Source: Solirubrobacterales bacterium (GTDB lineage: Bacteria; Actinomycetota; Thermoleophilia; Solirubrobacterales; Solirubrobacteraceae). Taken from it: a DNA stretch of 64,000 nt. The stretch spans positions 138,273-202,272 of the forward strand of contig PLFX01000043.1 of NCBI GenBank assembly GCA_003138355.1, read 5' to 3'. Made by a program: the position numbers and the translations under genes. Positions 16,648 to 24,965 of this stretch are shown here, piece after piece (position 1 is the stretch's first letter; each line of letters opens with the position of its first letter). A model generated the notes under the pieces. It did no database searches and was not told where the DNA came from. It saw only the letters and a program-made list of their open reading frames with translations.

Positions 16648-17574
16648 CTAACGCTCTGCTTCGACCGGGCAGAAGCTCGCGTCGTCGGCGACCACGATCC
16701 CGCCGTGTGGCAGCCAGCCGGCGGCGGCGTCCGGCCCGCTCAGCAGCGCGGCCTTCGCGCGCCATTCCGCCTCGACACCGCTCGGCGCGATCGCCGTCAC
16801 CTGGACAAGGCCGGTGAACGCGGGGCGTCCGCTCGCCGGATCGAGCAGGTGGTGCGCCGGTCGGCCGTCCGCGCCGAGCCAGCTGCGTCTACCGATACCG
16901 CTTGTCGCCACGGCACCCGCGCTGAGGCTGAAGCTGTGGAGCGTGATTGCCTGGAACGGGCTCTCAACGAGTACGGGACGCTCGATCTTCTCGCGGCCGC
17001 CCAGGCGGACGTCACCGGAGCAGTCGATCGCGAAGCTCGCGTGAGTTTCAAGGACGGTGGCGAGGATGTCGCCGAAAAGCCCCTTGGCGATGCCCCCGCT
17101 GTCGAAGCGAAGCCCAGGCGCACGTGTCACGGTGCGCGCGCGGCGGTCAAGCGTGACCTGCCGCCAGCGCGCGTCGGACGATGGACCGCCGGGCGCGCGG
17201 GACGGGGCGAGCTCGAGGGCGCGGCGCAACGGAACCGGCACGCCGTCGAAGTGCTCGCTATAGCCGGCCGTCTCGATCTCATCGACCAGCGTCGCGTCGA
17301 CCAACCCGCCGCTACTTTGCGCCGCGTCAATGATCGCTTCGATCAGCCGGGCCATCACGGGGGTTACCGCAACCGTCGGGCGCAGGTCGGCATTCAGGAC
17401 GGCCAGCTCGCTTGAGTGATCGAAGCGCGAGAGCTGGCGGTGCCACGCGAGCATCCGGCGCTTGACCATCGCGACGGCCTGCTCCGGCGTGCCCGCGGCG
17501 CCGTCGCCCATGACGATCACCGTGACGCGACCACCGAAGCAGTCAAAGCTCTCGATCGCCTCAGCGTCGGCCAT
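16648..17574 (-). CDS. apbE: FAD:protein FMN transferase (ApbE family)
   Basis: The 308-residue protein matches ApbE, which transfers FMN from FAD onto Thr residues of target proteins. Visible marks: an N-terminal strand SFDCFGGRVTVIVMG, HRQLSRFDHSSELAVLNA, DSGGIAKGLFGDIL (the FAD/metal-binding GG-x-AKG region), SFAIDCSGDVRLGG, SAGAVATSGIGRR and HHLLDPASGRP. No lipoprotein or Tat signal is visible, so it may act in the cytoplasm. It is divergent from the GT39 gene, with only 6 bp between the start codons. No obvious flavinylation target (FMN-binding domain protein) is nearby. Confidence 0.88.
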   Translation of the reverse strand: MADAEAIESFDCFGGRVTVIVMGDGAAGTPEQAVAMVKRRMLAWHRQLSRFDHSSELAVLNADLRPTVAVTPVMARLIEAIIDAAQSSGGLVDATLVDEIETAGYSEHFDGVPVPLRRALELAPSRAPGGPSSDARWRQVTLDRRARTVTRAPGLRFDSGGIAKGLFGDILATVLETHASFAIDCSGDVRLGGREKIERPVLVESPFQAITLHSFSLSAGAVATSGIGRRSWLGADGRPAHHLLDPASGRPAFTGLVQVTAIAPSGVEAEWRAKAALLSGPDAAAGWLPHGGIVVADDASFCPVEAER

Positions 17575-17580
17575 ACGGAC

Positions 17581-19131
17581 ATGATCGTGATTACATGGCG
17601 CCCCGTGAGCGAGACGGGGCACAGCGCAGCGCCGAGGCCTGCGACGCGAGGCGGACTCCCCGGCTGGTGGCCGCTCGCGGCGCTGACGCTGCTCGCCGCC
17701 GGGCTGCGCTTTGCGACGCTCGACGTGCAGAGCTTCTGGTACGACGAGGCATTCACGCCCGTCCACGTGCTGCACGCGAGCCTCGGCGCGACGCTCCACG
17801 GCATCGTCAAGACCGAGAACACGCCTCCGCTCTGGTATGTGTTGATCTGGGTCTGGTCGCGGATCTTCGGCGCGGGAGTGGTCGCCTTGCGCTTCCCGTC
17901 GGCGCTCGCCGGGGTCGCCACCGTACCGGTGGCCTGGGAGATCGGCAAAGAGCTTGCTGGGCGGGCCGGCGGCTCGCGCCGCGTGGCGATCGTCTGCGCC
18001 GCGCTCGTCGCCGTGAACCCGCTGTTCGTGTGGTATTCGCAGGAGGCCCGGGCCTACGGTCTCTACGTCTTCCTCTCGGCACTCGCGCTGCTCTATCTGT
18101 TGCGCGCCGATCGTGCGCCAACGCGCGGGAATCTCGTCGGGTTCGCGCTCGCCGCGGCGCTCGCGCTCGCGACGTTCTACTTCGAGGCCTTCATGTTGAT
18201 CCCGATGGCTGTCTGGCTCCTGCGCGACCGGGCGCGCTGGCGGACGACGCTTCCCGCGGTCGCGGTGCCTGCGCTGACAGGACTCGCGCTCGTACCGCTG
18301 ATCCTCGCCCAGGGCGGGCACGGCACGCAGTGGATCTCGAGCTGGGCGCTTTCGAACCGCGTGCAGGCGATCCCGCAGTACTACCTGACGGGGTACTCCG
18401 GAGCGCCGCTCGGACACGGCGTCGAAGCGTTGATCGCACTGCTCATCGTCGTCGGGCTCGCATTCGGCGCGACGTTCGGACTCCCAGCGGCGGCCAGGCG
18501 AGGCGCTCTGCTCGCCCTTGCGATCGCGGCGTGCGGTGTTCTGATTCCGCTCGCGATGGCGCTGGCCGGGGCCGACTACCTCGCGCCGCGCAACGTCGTC
18601 GCGGCGATGATCCCGCTCACTGCGATGATCGCCGTGGTCGTGTCCTCACCGCGCGCGGGGCGCGGCGGGACCGCAATTGCGGCGCTGCTGGCGATTGCGT
18701 TCCTCGCGGTTACGATCGATGTGAACGTCAACGTCCGCCTGCAGCGAAGCGACTGGAGCGGCGTCGCCAACGCGATCCGTGTCCCGCTACGCGCCGGCGC
18801 GCGCGTAATCACGATCGAGGAGCTCGCCTCAGCACCGCTCGAGTACTACATGCCGCCACTACACAACATGGCGTCGGGAGCGACCGCGCGGCTCACCGAG
18901 ATCGACGAGCTCGGCTGGTTCCCGCTCCGGAGCGGCGCGGCGGATCCCCCAGCGCCCGGGTTTCGCTTGGCCCAGCGGCTCGATATTCACGACCTGATCG
19001 TCTACCGCTTCGTCTCCCCCGCCCCGACGCCGGTCGCCGAGCGGACACTCCTCGATGAGGTGCTCACGCGCGACCAGCACTCGGAGGTGCTCGTGCCCGG
19101 CCGCGGTGCGCTCAGCGTCGGAGCGCCATAG
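17581..19131 (+). CDS. GT39-type membrane glycosyltransferase
   Basis: This is a polytopic membrane protein of about 516 residues of the PMT/ArnT-like glycosyltransferase family 39. The first external loop carries the catalytic acidic pair in FWYDEAFTPVHV after TLDVQS, and later VWYSQEARAYGLY is the second family motif; about 11-12 transmembrane helices follow. The C-terminal about 110 residues form a soluble domain. These enzymes use polyprenyl-phosphate sugars outside the membrane; the acceptor is unknown. ATG 17581 is chosen; the longer frame upstream overlaps apbE. Confidence 0.85.
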   Translation: MIVITWRPVSETGHSAAPRPATRGGLPGWWPLAALTLLAAGLRFATLDVQSFWYDEAFTPVHVLHASLGATLHGIVKTENTPPLWYVLIWVWSRIFGAGVVALRFPSALAGVATVPVAWEIGKELAGRAGGSRRVAIVCAALVAVNPLFVWYSQEARAYGLYVFLSALALLYLLRADRAPTRGNLVGFALAAALALATFYFEAFMLIPMAVWLLRDRARWRTTLPAVAVPALTGLALVPLILAQGGHGTQWISSWALSNRVQAIPQYYLTGYSGAPLGHGVEALIALLIVVGLAFGATFGLPAAARRGALLALAIAACGVLIPLAMALAGADYLAPRNVVAAMIPLTAMIAVVVSSPRAGRGGTAIAALLAIAFLAVTIDVNVNVRLQRSDWSGVANAIRVPLRAGARVITIEELASAPLEYYMPPLHNMASGATARLTEIDELGWFPLRSGAADPPAPGFRLAQRLDIHDLIVYRFVSPAPTPVAERTLLDEVLTRDQHSEVLVPGRGALSVGAP

Positions 19132-19193
19132 CGTCCCGCACGCTGGACTTGCGGCGCATGCGAACATGTGTTCGTGTTCGACGGCCCCTCGCA

Positions 19194-19568
19194 ATGACCT
19201 CGGAGGGTCGGCCCTACGCGCGCTTTCGCCGCGCACTCGACGGGTCCTCGATCGAGCTGATCCGCTCCGCCGCGTCCGAGCTCGAGCGGATCGACCTCGC
19301 TGACGGCCTTGCGATCTGCCTTGCCTTCCTAGAGCTCGAGCCGGCCACCTATCCGCGAGCGGCAACGCGCTGGGTTGCGCGCCTCGCGCTCGAGCACAGG
19401 CTCACCCTCGCCGAGTCCCAGCTGGCGCTCGCAGCGCTCGGAGCACTCGACGGCGCGACGGCGCGCGCCGGAGCTGAAGCTCTGATCGAGCTGTGCACGA
19501 GTCACGGACTCAGCCGCGGCGAAGCGGTGGTCGGAGCTTGGCTTGGCCGCCGGGGGTTGGCCGACTAG
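19194..19568 (+). CDS. helical protein of unknown function
   Basis: The roughly 124-residue protein is almost entirely alpha-helical and rich in Ala, Leu, Glu and Arg (ELIRSAASELERIDLADGLAICLAFLELEP, then repeated LALEHRLTLAESQLALAAL). No signal peptide or catalytic motif is visible. ATG 19194 was preferred to an upstream ATG in a basic, non-conserved-looking segment. It follows the GT39 gene by about 60 bp in the same direction. It looks like a genuine lineage-specific protein. Confidence 0.6.
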   Translation: MTSEGRPYARFRRALDGSSIELIRSAASELERIDLADGLAICLAFLELEPATYPRAATRWVARLALEHRLTLAESQLALAALGALDGATARAGAEALIELCTSHGLSRGEAVVGAWLGRRGLAD

Positions 19569-19636
19569 TCGTGGCGGCTGATGCCTCGCGGCGGGCCGTA
19601 GCGGTACGGCTGGGTGGGCTGCCCCGACTACCGACG

Positions 19637-20854
19637 TTATGGTTGGGTTACCGGGTCGCGGCGAGGCGCGTGCGCGGGTGGCGTTGCGGCGCTGCCGCCA
19701 GCGGCGACGCCCGTCTCGATATCGAAGAAGTGGAGCCCGTCGATGTGCACGGCGAGCTCGACCTCGCCCCCGAGCGCGAAGAGCGCACGACTGTCGATCT
19801 GCGCCGTGAACTCCGCGCGCTCCGAATCCGCGAAGAGCGTCTGCTCCTCCGCGGCCGTGTCGGTCGCGGCCTGGACCGCCTCGGCGCTCACGCGCGGTGC
19901 ATCGATGTGAAAGAGCAAGAGCGTCTCGGCGCCGAGCCCCTGGGCGATCTCGGGCCGGACGCGAATTCGCGGCAGTGCAGGGTCTGCCGTTGACGTGTGC
20001 TCGAAGTCGGTCGGGCGGATGCCCACGAGGACTCGGCCCCGCGGGAGCTCGCGCCCGGCGGGCAGCGGAAGCCCGAAGCCGCCAAAGCGGATCTGATCGT
20101 CTTCGATCTGGCCCTCAACGAGGTTCATCGACGGCGAGCCGATGAACGCGGCGACGAAGAGGTTCGCGGGCGCATTGAAGAGATTCTGCGGTGTGTCGAT
20201 CTGCTGAACCTGGCCGTCGCGCAGGACGACCACGCGTTGTCCAAGGGTCATCGCCTCGACTTGGTCGTGCGTGACGAAGACGGTCGTCACCCCGAGGCGC
20301 TCGTGGAGCCGCAGCAGCGCCGCCCGCATCGAGACGCGCAGTTTCGCATCGAGGTTCGAGAGCGGCTCGTCCATCAGGAATGCGGCCGGCTCGCGCACCA
20401 GCGCACGGCCGATCGCGACGCGCTGGCGTTGGCCCCCGGAGAGCGCCGCCGGCTTACGCTCGAGCAGCTGGTCGAGGCCAAGCGTCTGCGCTGCGTCGAG
20501 GACCCGGCGTCTGCGCTCCTCCTTGGCGACCTTGCGCAACTCGAGCCCGAACTCGAGGTTCTCTCGCACGGTCATGAACGGGTAAAGCGCATAGTTCTGG
20601 AAGACCATGGCGATGTCGCGCTCCTGGGGGCGGGTCGTGGTCACGTCCCTGCCGCCGATCACGATCGCGCCGTCGGATGCCTCCTCGAGTCCGGCGATCA
20701 GCCGCAGCAGCGTCGTCTTGCCGCAGCCAGACGGACCGACGAAGACCATGAACTCGCCCTCCTCGATCTCCAGGTCGACGTGGTCGACGGCGAGCACGCC
20801 GCCGTCGTAGACCTTCGTAATGCCCTGGAGGGAGATCCCGCCGCTGCTCACCAC
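19637..20854 (-). CDS. carbohydrate ABC transporter ATPase (UgpC/MsmK type)
   Basis: The 405-residue ATPase energises the sugar importer encoded upstream. The Walker A is VGPSGCGKTTLL (about residues 38-49), signature LSGGQRQRVAIGRAL, Walker B AAFLMDEPLSNLDAKLR, and the switch His is in VFVTHDQVEAM. A C-terminal TOBE/MalK-like regulatory domain follows (about 240-380), with strands such as VLVGIRPTDFE. The start GTG overlaps the stop of the DUF624 gene, so translation is coupled. It is the last gene of the alpha-galactoside operon; such ATPases often serve several importers. Confidence 0.93.
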   Translation of the reverse strand: MVSSGGISLQGITKVYDGGVLAVDHVDLEIEEGEFMVFVGPSGCGKTTLLRLIAGLEEASDGAIVIGGRDVTTTRPQERDIAMVFQNYALYPFMTVRENLEFGLELRKVAKEERRRRVLDAAQTLGLDQLLERKPAALSGGQRQRVAIGRALVREPAAFLMDEPLSNLDAKLRVSMRAALLRLHERLGVTTVFVTHDQVEAMTLGQRVVVLRDGQVQQIDTPQNLFNAPANLFVAAFIGSPSMNLVEGQIEDDQIRFGGFGLPLPAGRELPRGRVLVGIRPTDFEHTSTADPALPRIRVRPEIAQGLGAETLLLFHIDAPRVSAEAVQAATDTAAEEQTLFADSERAEFTAQIDSRALFALGGEVELAVHIDGLHFFDIETGVAAGGSAATPPAHAPRRDPVTQP

Positions 20855-21576
20855 TTACCGTCCTCCGTATTGTCGAACTCCGTCGCCGCGCCCCGCGCGC
20901 GCAGGTCTGCGCGCCGGATCGCGGGATCGGCCGTTAGCCTGACGAGACTCGCCAACGCGAGCGGCAGGCCGATCAGAGCGAGCGCCGGGTCGGCGAGCAG
21001 CAGGAACACAACCGCCGCAGACTCCGCCGCCAGCAACGGGCTCGTCCAGAACAGGTTGCGCACTGCGAGCGAGACCGACCAATACCAAAGATCGGTTACC
21101 GCCAGATCCGTTCGCCTTGCGCCGAGCACCAGGACATAGCCGAAGCTCGCAAGCGATAGCAGCAGGGCATCCACCCCAAGCCCCAGGCACACCCAGTTGA
21201 CCGCGCTGCCGCCACGCGAGAAGAAATGCACCTCTTCGAGCGCCAGTACTGCCGCGGCTAGCGGGCCACCAGCAGCCAGCGACGTGTGAAGGAACGGCCT
21301 TGATCGCAGCGCCGCAACGTACTCGCGCACGACACGATCCTCGCCTTCGCCGCGCCACCGATCGAGCGCGACGACCGCCGCCTGGAACGCCGCCGGAACC
21401 GTGACGATCGGCAGGCAGGTAACGAGCAACGCAAGGTTGAGGGCGAGGCAATTGAAGATCGCGCTCAGCACCGCCATCACCCGCAGCCTCGGGTCGGCGC
21501 GCGATGGCGCCGCCTCGCGCGAGTGCCGCGTCGCGGCGGACGCCTCGCCCAGGTTCGCATACGAGAGGAATCCCAT
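20848..21576 (-). CDS. DUF624 (YesL-like) membrane protein
   Basis: The 242-residue protein has about five to six hydrophobic segments and the DUF624/YesL pattern: an N-terminal FLSYANLG, then FNCLALNLALLVTCLPIVTVPAAFQAAVVAL followed by RSRPFLH. DUF624 proteins are repeatedly found inside sugar ABC importer operons; their role is unknown. Here it is embedded between permease and ATPase genes, with 3-8 bp overlaps at both ends (ATGA upstream, GTGA downstream), so it belongs to the transporter operon. Confidence 0.85.
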   Translation of the reverse strand: MGFLSYANLGEASAATRHSREAAPSRADPRLRVMAVLSAIFNCLALNLALLVTCLPIVTVPAAFQAAVVALDRWRGEGEDRVVREYVAALRSRPFLHTSLAAGGPLAAAVLALEEVHFFSRGGSAVNWVCLGLGVDALLLSLASFGYVLVLGARRTDLAVTDLWYWSVSLAVRNLFWTSPLLAAESAAVVFLLLADPALALIGLPLALASLVRLTADPAIRRADLRARGAATEFDNTEDGKW

Positions 21577-22436
21577 CAGCCCTTCTCCCCTGTGCCCTGG
21601 ATCGCGATGCCCTTGAGGAAGGTGCGTTGGGTGAAAAAGAACAAGATCACAATCGGCATGGTTGCCGCCGTGGCCGCCGCCATCACCCATGGCCAGTTGG
21701 TGGTGTAGGTCCCCAAGATGAGCGTCAGTCCGAGGGAGACCGGATACCACGACTGGCTCTGGATATAGATGAGCGGACCGAGGTAGTCGTTCCAGCAGTA
21801 CACGAACTGAAACAGAATTACCGTCGCGAGCGCCGGCTTCGACATCGGCAGGATCACGCGCCGATAAATCGTGAATTCGTTTGCTCCGTCCACTCTCGCA
21901 GCGTCGGAGACCGACTGCGGCAGGGTCATGAAGAACTGGCGCAGTAGGAAAGTGCTGAAGATTGAGCTGCCAAGGAAAGTCGGGACAATTAGCGGCCAGT
22001 ACCACCCGACCATGTGAAAGTTCTTGTACATCACGAACAGCGGAATCAGCGTCGCGAAGAACGGAATGAGCAGCGTGCTCACCATCACCTTGAACACGAA
22101 GTCGCGACCCTTCCAGCGAATACGCGAGAAGCCATAGGCGACGAGGCTGCTGGAGATGCACACCCCGGCGATCGTGGAAGCCGCGTACATGAGCGTATTC
22201 AGCACGAAGCGAGGGAATGACACGGCAGAGATCACATTCGGGTAGTTGCTCCAGAGGAACGGGTGCGGAATCCAGACCGGCGGATCCGCAAGCGCCTGGG
22301 GGTTGGTCTTCAACGACGTCAATGCCATCCACAGCAGTGGAAAGCCGAGCACCACGCTGACCAGGATGAGCACGACGTGCTTGCCCGTGCTCGTGACGAG
22401 CTTGTGGCGAGTCCTGCTGTCGATGGCCACTCTCAT
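21576..22436 (-). CDS. carbohydrate ABC transporter permease (MalG type)
   Basis: The 286-residue inner-membrane permease has six transmembrane helices. The EAA-loop, which docks to the ATPase, reads SVSDAARVDGANEFTIYRRVILPMSKPALATV (about 190-220). The end of the protein, with FFFTQRTFLKGIAIQGTGEKG, is the classic MalG-type C-terminus. ATG overlaps the stop of the upstream permease gene (ATGA), and its own stop overlaps the DUF624 start. It forms the channel with the MalF-type partner. Confidence 0.93.
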   Translation of the reverse strand: MRVAIDSRTRHKLVTSTGKHVVLILVSVVLGFPLLWMALTSLKTNPQALADPPVWIPHPFLWSNYPNVISAVSFPRFVLNTLMYAASTIAGVCISSSLVAYGFSRIRWKGRDFVFKVMVSTLLIPFFATLIPLFVMYKNFHMVGWYWPLIVPTFLGSSIFSTFLLRQFFMTLPQSVSDAARVDGANEFTIYRRVILPMSKPALATVILFQFVYCWNDYLGPLIYIQSQSWYPVSLGLTLILGTYTTNWPWVMAAATAATMPIVILFFFTQRTFLKGIAIQGTGEKG

Positions 22437-23398
22437 CCTTCGCTCGCGTAATACACCCAGCGTGACGAGGTCCGGAACAGCACAACCATGACGATCGCGC
22501 TGATCACGAACAAGAAGAAGGCCATCGCCGAGGAGTAGCCAAGCTTGAGGTACTGGAAAGCCTGCACGTAGAGGTACTGCACGTACATCCACGTCGAGGT
22601 CCCGGGACCGCCAAGGTCCGAGCCCTCGATCACCTGGACCTGTGTGAAATACGCGAAGCAAGCCACGAGCTGGAGGATTACGTTGAAGAGGATCACCGGA
22701 CTGAGCATCGGGAGCGTGATGCGGCGGAAGCGCTTCCAGGCGCGCGCACCGTCGAGAGCGGCGACCTCGTACAGCTCGCTCGGAATGCTTTGGAGCCCGG
22801 CCAGGTAGATGACCATCGGCTGGCCGACGCCCCAGAGTCCGAGCAGGATGAATGAGGGCTTGGACCAGGCCGGGGAGAAGAACCACCCCGGTCCCTGAAT
22901 ATGCACGTTGTTCAGCAGGTCGTTGACGATCCCGGTCGCCGGATTGAAGATCCAGACGAAGATCAAGCACGACGCGACGAGCGGCACAATCGAGGGGATG
23001 TAGAAGATCGTGCGATAGATCGCCCTCCCCTTCACGTCCTGGTTGAGCAGGAGCGCGAGGCCGAGTGCAACCACGGTCGAGAGCGGCAGCTCGAATATGG
23101 TGTAGAAAAAGGTATTGAAGAGTGACGTAAAGAAGAGCGGATCGTGGAACAGGGCCGTGTAGTTGGCGAACCCGATCCACTGCGGCGACTGAACGCCGTT
23201 GAAATTGGTGAAGCTGTAGTAGATCGTGGCGAAGAACGGGTAGGCAAAGAAGGCCAGGAACCCGATCACCCACGGGCTCACGAAGAGCAGGCCTGTTCTC
23301 AAGCGGCGACGCGAATACCGAGGACGCTGCAGCCCACCGCGCGTGGCCGCCGTCTGCGGCGCCGCTTCCGTGGTTGCATGTGCCGACACGCCGGACAT
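22433..23398 (-). CDS. carbohydrate ABC transporter permease (MalF/UgpA type)
   Basis: The 321-residue permease has a cytoplasmic N-terminus (about 33 residues), six helices starting at TGLLFVSPWVIGFLAFFAYPF, and the EAA loop ELYEVAALDGARAWKRFRRITLPMLSPVI (about 215-243). It pairs with the MalG-type permease. The gap of about 190 bp between the binding-protein gene and this gene contains two strong hairpins, a layout like malE-malF. Its stop overlaps the next start by the ATGA pattern. Confidence 0.93.
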   Translation of the reverse strand: MSGVSAHATTEAAPQTAATRGGLQRPRYSRRRLRTGLLFVSPWVIGFLAFFAYPFFATIYYSFTNFNGVQSPQWIGFANYTALFHDPLFFTSLFNTFFYTIFELPLSTVVALGLALLLNQDVKGRAIYRTIFYIPSIVPLVASCLIFVWIFNPATGIVNDLLNNVHIQGPGWFFSPAWSKPSFILLGLWGVGQPMVIYLAGLQSIPSELYEVAALDGARAWKRFRRITLPMLSPVILFNVILQLVACFAYFTQVQVIEGSDLGGPGTSTWMYVQYLYVQAFQYLKLGYSSAMAFFLFVISAIVMVVLFRTSSRWVYYASEG

Positions 23399-23418
23399 TC
23401 TCCCTAACCGCGCGGACT

Positions 23419-23514
23419 GGGGCAGGGCTCTCGCCCTGCCCCCCTCTGCGTGTCTTGGTCGGTGAATCCTCTCCCTGCCGCGTAGGGGGGGCAGGGCGCT
23501 TGCCCTGTCCCCCC
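23419..23514. repeat. two related GC-rich hairpins between binding-protein and permease genes
   Basis: Hairpin 1 is GGGGCAGGGC (23419-23428), loop TCTC, GCCCTGCCCC (23433-23442). Hairpin 2 has a 13-bp stem (23485-23497 with 23502-23514), loop GCTT and the same GGGGCAGGGC core, with one G.U pair. Both arms share sequence, so they are two copies of one element. They lie in the only real gap of the operon. A role in 3' end protection of the binding-protein message, or partial termination that lowers permease expression, is likely by analogy with malE-malF. Confidence 0.75.
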
Positions 23515-23588
23515 TGCCGCGAACCTTGAACGGCTGGCCATCTTGGTTGGCTACTTGTCGATGGCCTCGAGCGCCTGGAGAGGCTTCG

Positions 23589-24965
23589 TTAGCTGTTGCC
23601 CTGCTGGTCGATGTACTGGAGTGCCTGAATGGGCGTCATCGTCCCCTGGAGCACGTTGGCCGACGCCGTGTCCTCCGCCGTGAACAGTTGCGAATTGGTC
23701 GGCGTCAGCAACGGGGCCGCCGTGTACTTGTCCGTCTCCTCCGGCAGGAACCCCTTGAGCCACGGGTTGGCAGCGATCCACGACTTGTAGACCGGCAGCT
23801 TCGTGACGGACGGTCCACCCGGGACCCAGCCGCCCTCCGTATCGATCTTGGCGATGGCGGCGGCCTGCGACTTAGAGCCGTAGCCCGACATCCAGGCCAT
23901 GAACTCGAACGCATCTTTGGCATGCGCAGCGCCTTTGGGGATGATGTTGAAGTTGCCCTGGCCGAGCGTCGCACCGGTGTACTGCGCAGTCCCGGGGAAC
24001 GCCTCGACGCCGAAGTTGCCCTCGAGCGCCGGGTCCGTGCTTGGGACCGTCACCTGCCCCTCCCATGGACCTGACAGCATGAACATCGACTTGCCGGCTC
24101 CCCAGATGTCAGTCGAGCCGCCGGCGACGGTGCCGAGGGCCGTCTGCAGCGCCATCACCTGCGAGTAGGAGTACTGGGCGTAGCTCTGGAAGAAGTTCAT
24201 CTCCGCGATCCCGCCCGGGCAAGCCGTGGGGCTCTCAAAGTCGTACTTGCCGCTCTTGATGCAGTTCGTGTCGCCGAAGAACGGCGTGTAGAACTCGAAG
24301 CTGTTCCCGTCCGTGTCCGGATAGAAGCCCAGTTGCTGCAGCTGGCCGTTACTGCTGACCCACGCCTTGGCCTGGTCGGCCTGGAGCGCGGCCAAGGTCG
24401 TTGGCGGCGAGGTGATGCCGTACTTCGCCATCAGCGTCTTGTTGTAGTAGAGCGCCCACGAATTGAGAGCCTGCGGCACGGCGACCAGCTTGCCCTTGTA
24501 GGAGCCGCCCTGGACCGCTACCGGATAGAGGAACTTCTCAAAGCCCTTGTACGGGCCCGTGAGGAACTGGTTGAGGGACGTCAGATCGCCATCGGCAGCG
24601 AACGAGCCGATCTCCGGCCACCACTCCGTGAACAGGGAGGGTGGATCTCCCGCGGCGATCGCCGAGAGCAGCTGCGCCGTGCTCGTCGTCTGCACGCTGG
24701 GGATGCTCGTCTCGCTCACCTGAATGCCGGGGTGCGACTTGTTCCACGCCGCCACGATCTTGTTGACCGCGGTCAACGAGCTTCCGGACCACATCGTCCA
24801 CCAGGTGAGATGGACGACGCTGGCCTTGTGAGCTGTGGCGGCGGTTGACTGGGTCGCAGCGGCCGTGGCGAGCCCGCCCGCGAGTGTAAGCGCGAGCGCC
24901 CCAACGGCGAGCCTCGATCTCAGGCCCCTACCTGCTGGGCCTGATTTCTGCCTAGCAATGCTCAT
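23589..24965 (-). CDS. extracellular sugar-binding protein of the ABC importer
   Basis: The 458-residue protein is a family-1 extracellular solute-binding protein. An N-terminal signal (LRSRLAVGALALTLAGGLATAAATQS) leads to VVHLTWWTMWSGSSL, and further family marks are AAWNKSHPGIQV, LVAVPQALNSWALYYNKTLMAKYGI and DAFEFMAWMSGYG. No lipobox Cys is present near the end of the signal, which is unusual for a Gram-positive binding protein; it may be attached otherwise or released. The start ATG overlaps the LacI stop (ATGA). It probably binds alpha-galactosides, given the divergent GH36 gene. Confidence 0.92.
   Translation of the reverse strand: MSIARQKSGPAGRGLRSRLAVGALALTLAGGLATAAATQSTAATAHKASVVHLTWWTMWSGSSLTAVNKIVAAWNKSHPGIQVSETSIPSVQTTSTAQLLSAIAAGDPPSLFTEWWPEIGSFAADGDLTSLNQFLTGPYKGFEKFLYPVAVQGGSYKGKLVAVPQALNSWALYYNKTLMAKYGITSPPTTLAALQADQAKAWVSSNGQLQQLGFYPDTDGNSFEFYTPFFGDTNCIKSGKYDFESPTACPGGIAEMNFFQSYAQYSYSQVMALQTALGTVAGGSTDIWGAGKSMFMLSGPWEGQVTVPSTDPALEGNFGVEAFPGTAQYTGATLGQGNFNIIPKGAAHAKDAFEFMAWMSGYGSKSQAAAIAKIDTEGGWVPGGPSVTKLPVYKSWIAANPWLKGFLPEETDKYTAAPLLTPTNSQLFTAEDTASANVLQGTMTPIQALQYIDQQGNS

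Noticed and set aside
16005..16817. 270-residue plus-strand frame opposite the patatin gene
   Set aside because: Antisense shadow; the patatin on the minus strand has the complete GGGG, GTSAG and DGG motifs.
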